Source: Bin55 sp963667455 (GTDB lineage: Bacteria; Pseudomonadota; Gammaproteobacteria; Pseudomonadales; Azotimanducaceae). Taken from it: DNA of 64,000 bases. Both the position numbers and the translations under genes were made by a program. The notes below the pieces were generated by a model. That model was not told where the DNA came from. It saw only the letters and a list, made by a program, of their open reading frames with translations, and searched no databases. How positions within the stretch are numbered: position 1 is the first letter of the stretch; each line of letters opens with the position of its first letter. Below are positions 62,433-64,000 of the stretch, piece by piece. The stretch spans positions 1 through 64,000 of the forward strand of contig CAXXFR010000013.1 of assembly GCA_963667455.2 (NCBI GenBank), written 5' to 3'.

Positions 62433-63209
62433 TCACTTGCCTTTGAAATTGGGTTTTCGCTTCTCCAGAAACGCAGCGATCCCTTCTGCCTTATCTTCGG
62501 TTTGCACCAGCGCTCCTTGAGCGTACTTCTCCAGCATCAGCGCGGCTGCAGTGCTCGCTTCCATACCGAAGTTGACCATCATTTTCATGGTTCGCGGAAC
62601 AAACGGTGCAAAAGATGCTAGGTGTTCCGCCATCCGATCCACTTCTTGCATGAGACCTTCACGTTCGACCAGTCGTGTGACTAGCCCAATGGATAGTGCT
62701 CTTTCGGCATCGATCGGCTCACCCATCAGGAGCATTTCCATTCCCCAACCACGGCCTACGATTCGGGGCAGTCTTGCAGTCGCACCTCCACCCGGAATGA
62801 TGCCCAGCTTGCCTTCCGGTGTCGCAAATCTCGATTCTGGAGTGGCGATTCGCAAATCGCAGCCCAACGCGATTTCGAGACCGCCGCCCATACAGATTCC
62901 GTCGATGGCAGCTATCGTTGGTTTTGGCAGTCGCTCCAATTGATCAGCAAGACCTTGAACGATGGGTTCCAATGCCTTGCGTAAGTCCCGGTCCACTACT
63001 TCACTGAGATCCGACCCACTGGCGAAGGCCCGTCCGCCCGCGCCCGTGATACTGAGAACTTTGATACTGTCGTCACTTTCCACAATTCGCACGGCTTCTT
63101 GCAATTCATCTAGGGTTGCAAGAGAGATTGCGTTGTGCTTTTCCGGACGGTTGATGGTCAGGTGCGCAAGCGAGTCTCTGCGCTCGTAGAGGATGTTCTC
63201 GAAGTCCAT
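62433..63209 (-). CDS. enoyl-CoA hydratase (both catalytic Glu present)
   Basis: A 258-residue crotonase with the classical active site: Glu in CMGGGLEIALGCDLRI and Glu in FATPEGKLGIIPGGG. LAHLTINRPEKHNAISLA and FLEKRKPNFKGK complete the fold. It should hydrate trans-2-enoyl-CoA to 3-hydroxyacyl-CoA in beta-oxidation or a similar route. Of the three crotonase genes in the window only this one has both acids. It starts at ATG 63209, 47 bases from the enolase-superfamily gene upstream on the same strand. Confidence 0.93.
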   Translation of the reverse strand: MDFENILYERRDSLAHLTINRPEKHNAISLATLDELQEAVRIVESDDSIKVLSITGAGGRAFASGSDLSEVVDRDLRKALEPIVQGLADQLERLPKPTIAAIDGICMGGGLEIALGCDLRIATPESRFATPEGKLGIIPGGGATARLPRIVGRGWGMEMLLMGEPIDAERALSIGLVTRLVEREGLMQEVDRMAEHLASFAPFVPRTMKMMVNFGMEASTAAALMLEKYAQGALVQTEDKAEGIAAFLEKRKPNFKGK

Positions 63210-63256
63210 TCAATCAATCTCGCGTTAGATGCACAAATTGTGCGGAGTATGGCCAG

Positions 63257-64000
63257 TCATTCTTTGCGTTGATGCTTCTTGAGTACGTTTTCGTCTAGTT
63301 CGATTCCCAATCCAGGTGTTGTGGGCGGCGTGATGTAGCCGTTCTCGAAAACGATTGGGTCCTTGAAGATGTCTCGATGCAATTGGTCGCCGTTGTACTC
63401 CTGAATGAGAAAGTTGGGACAACACGTATCGAGTTGCACGGCGGCGGCTGCGGCTATTGGTCCCACGTACATGTGTGGGGCGATCATTGCGTAGTGTGCT
63501 TCGGCCATGCCTGCGATCTTCTTCGACTCTAGAATCCCTCCGCATTGGGCGACATCCAGTTGAATGATTTGGGCTGCTTGCTTCATGAGCAGTTGAGCGA
63601 ATTCAAACTTTGTGACCAGTCGTTCACCCGATGCGATCGGAATGCTGGTGTGCGATGCGACCCGTGCCATTTCGTCGATGTTCTCCGGAGATACAGGTTC
63701 TTCGAACCAGTATGGATCGTACGGCTCAAGTGCTTTCGCTACGCGGATTGCTCCAGAAGTGCTGAACTGGCCATGTGTACCAATACCGACCTCCAAGTCG
63801 TCGCCTACGGCATCGCGGATGCATTCGAAGATCCGAGCAACATGCCGGATTCGCTTGAGAGAGTAGTCCTGGGGCGCAGGAAAAAACGGAACGAATGGAT
63901 CGAGTTTGCACGCACTGTTGCCTTCTTCGACCAGCCGTGCTGCGACTTCCCCAGCTTGCTCGGGAGTGTCGCGGGCAGCGTTGTAGGGCATATAAGCGTA
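63257..64000 (-). CDS. enolase-superfamily (mandelate racemase/galactonate dehydratase-like) enzyme, N-terminus beyond window
   Basis: The C-terminal part (about 247 residues) of a roughly 380-residue enzyme; the frame runs open to the window edge. Visible active-site pieces: Lys in CKLDPFVPF, the glutamate metal ligands in WFEEPVSPEN and ASGERLVTKF, and the catalytic His-containing MIAPHMYVGPIAAAA. The GIGTHGQF strand stands at the first metal ligand, where an Asp is often found, so that ligand is doubtful. Relatives dehydrate sugar acids or racemise mandelate-like acids. It lies directly upstream of the enoyl-CoA hydratase gene. Substrate not assignable. Confidence 0.85.
   Translation of the reverse strand, partial: YAYMPYNAARDTPEQAGEVAARLVEEGNSACKLDPFVPFFPAPQDYSLKRIRHVARIFECIRDAVGDDLEVGIGTHGQFSTSGAIRVAKALEPYDPYWFEEPVSPENIDEMARVASHTSIPIASGERLVTKFEFAQLLMKQAAQIIQLDVAQCGGILESKKIAGMAEAHYAMIAPHMYVGPIAAAAAVQLDTCCPNFLIQEYNGDQLHRDIFKDPIVFENGYITPPTTPGLGIELDENVLKKHQRKE

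Overview
The window reads as a chromosome segment of a free-living, aerobic gammaproteobacterium, probably an uncultured marine or environmental lineage. The main evidence is gene order: lptM-lysA-dapF-DUF484-xerC-HAD phosphatase, trxA followed by rho, and the hemC-hemD-hemX-hemY operon near argH are arrangements typical of Gammaproteobacteria. Heme A synthase (terminal oxidase assembly), a class I cytochrome c and a P-II protein fit an aerobic chemo-organotroph. Most genes share moderate G+C and a strong preference for Shine-Dalgarno sequences; two short stretches (about 51.5-52.2 kb and 61.6-62.4 kb) are visibly richer in A+T and look acquired.

Region 1 (1-15.4 kb) is catabolic. It holds an enoyl-CoA hydratase-like protein, a methyltransferase, a fused double CaiB/BaiF CoA-transferase, a LarA-type nickel-pincer racemase homologue, two paralogous D-aminoacylase-like amidohydrolases, a single-domain CaiB/BaiF CoA-transferase, a VOC protein, a Rieske oxygenase and a GST. 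CoA-transferase plus amidohydrolase occurs twice, so part of the region may be duplicated. Between them sit an ankyrin protein, an exported protein and a PnuC transporter.

Region 2 (15.4-24.3 kb) holds two tandem, paralogous, exported alpha-repeat proteins, tRNA-Arg(CCG) overlapping the end of ctaA, an O-methyltransferase, a membrane-anchored unknown, a nucleoside hydrolase, and an ankyrin-like gene overlapping an exported nuclease. Region 3 (24.3-36.7 kb) is mostly acyl-CoA and small-molecule metabolism: PhyH dioxygenase, quinone-reductase-like MDR, PaaI thioesterase, VOC, epoxide-hydrolase-like protein, a thiolase-fold protein without the usual Cys, a methylcrotonyl-CoA carboxylase-type beta subunit, a TorF-like porin, a giant indolepyruvate ferredoxin oxidoreductase with a short leader ORF, and a cytochrome c.

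Region 4 (36.7-54.7 kb) is housekeeping: P-II, thrC, HAD phosphatase, xerC, DUF484, dapF, lysA, lptM, trxA, rho, hemYXDC, argH and hemB, interrupted by a non-catalytic-looking enoyl-CoA hydratase paralogue and by a two-gene insertion (lipoprotein and DUF5655-like protein) between hemC and argH. Region 5 (54.8-64 kb) returns to accessory metabolism: a lipoamide-dehydrogenase/mercuric-reductase-like flavoenzyme, a DAO-type flavoenzyme, a ClpP-like protease with an alpha/beta hydrolase, an HSL-type esterase, a two-gene MaoC hydratase, a small winged-helix-like protein, an A+T-rich exported unknown, a canonical enoyl-CoA hydratase and the C-terminal part of an enolase-superfamily enzyme cut by the window end.

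No CRISPR array, insertion sequence, prophage or rRNA was seen. The most unusual items are the tandem repeat exported pair, the fused CoA-transferase with one catalytic half, the thioredoxin with altered active-site residues, and the ankyrin/secreted-nuclease overlap. No single locus can be declared a new system from sequence alone.
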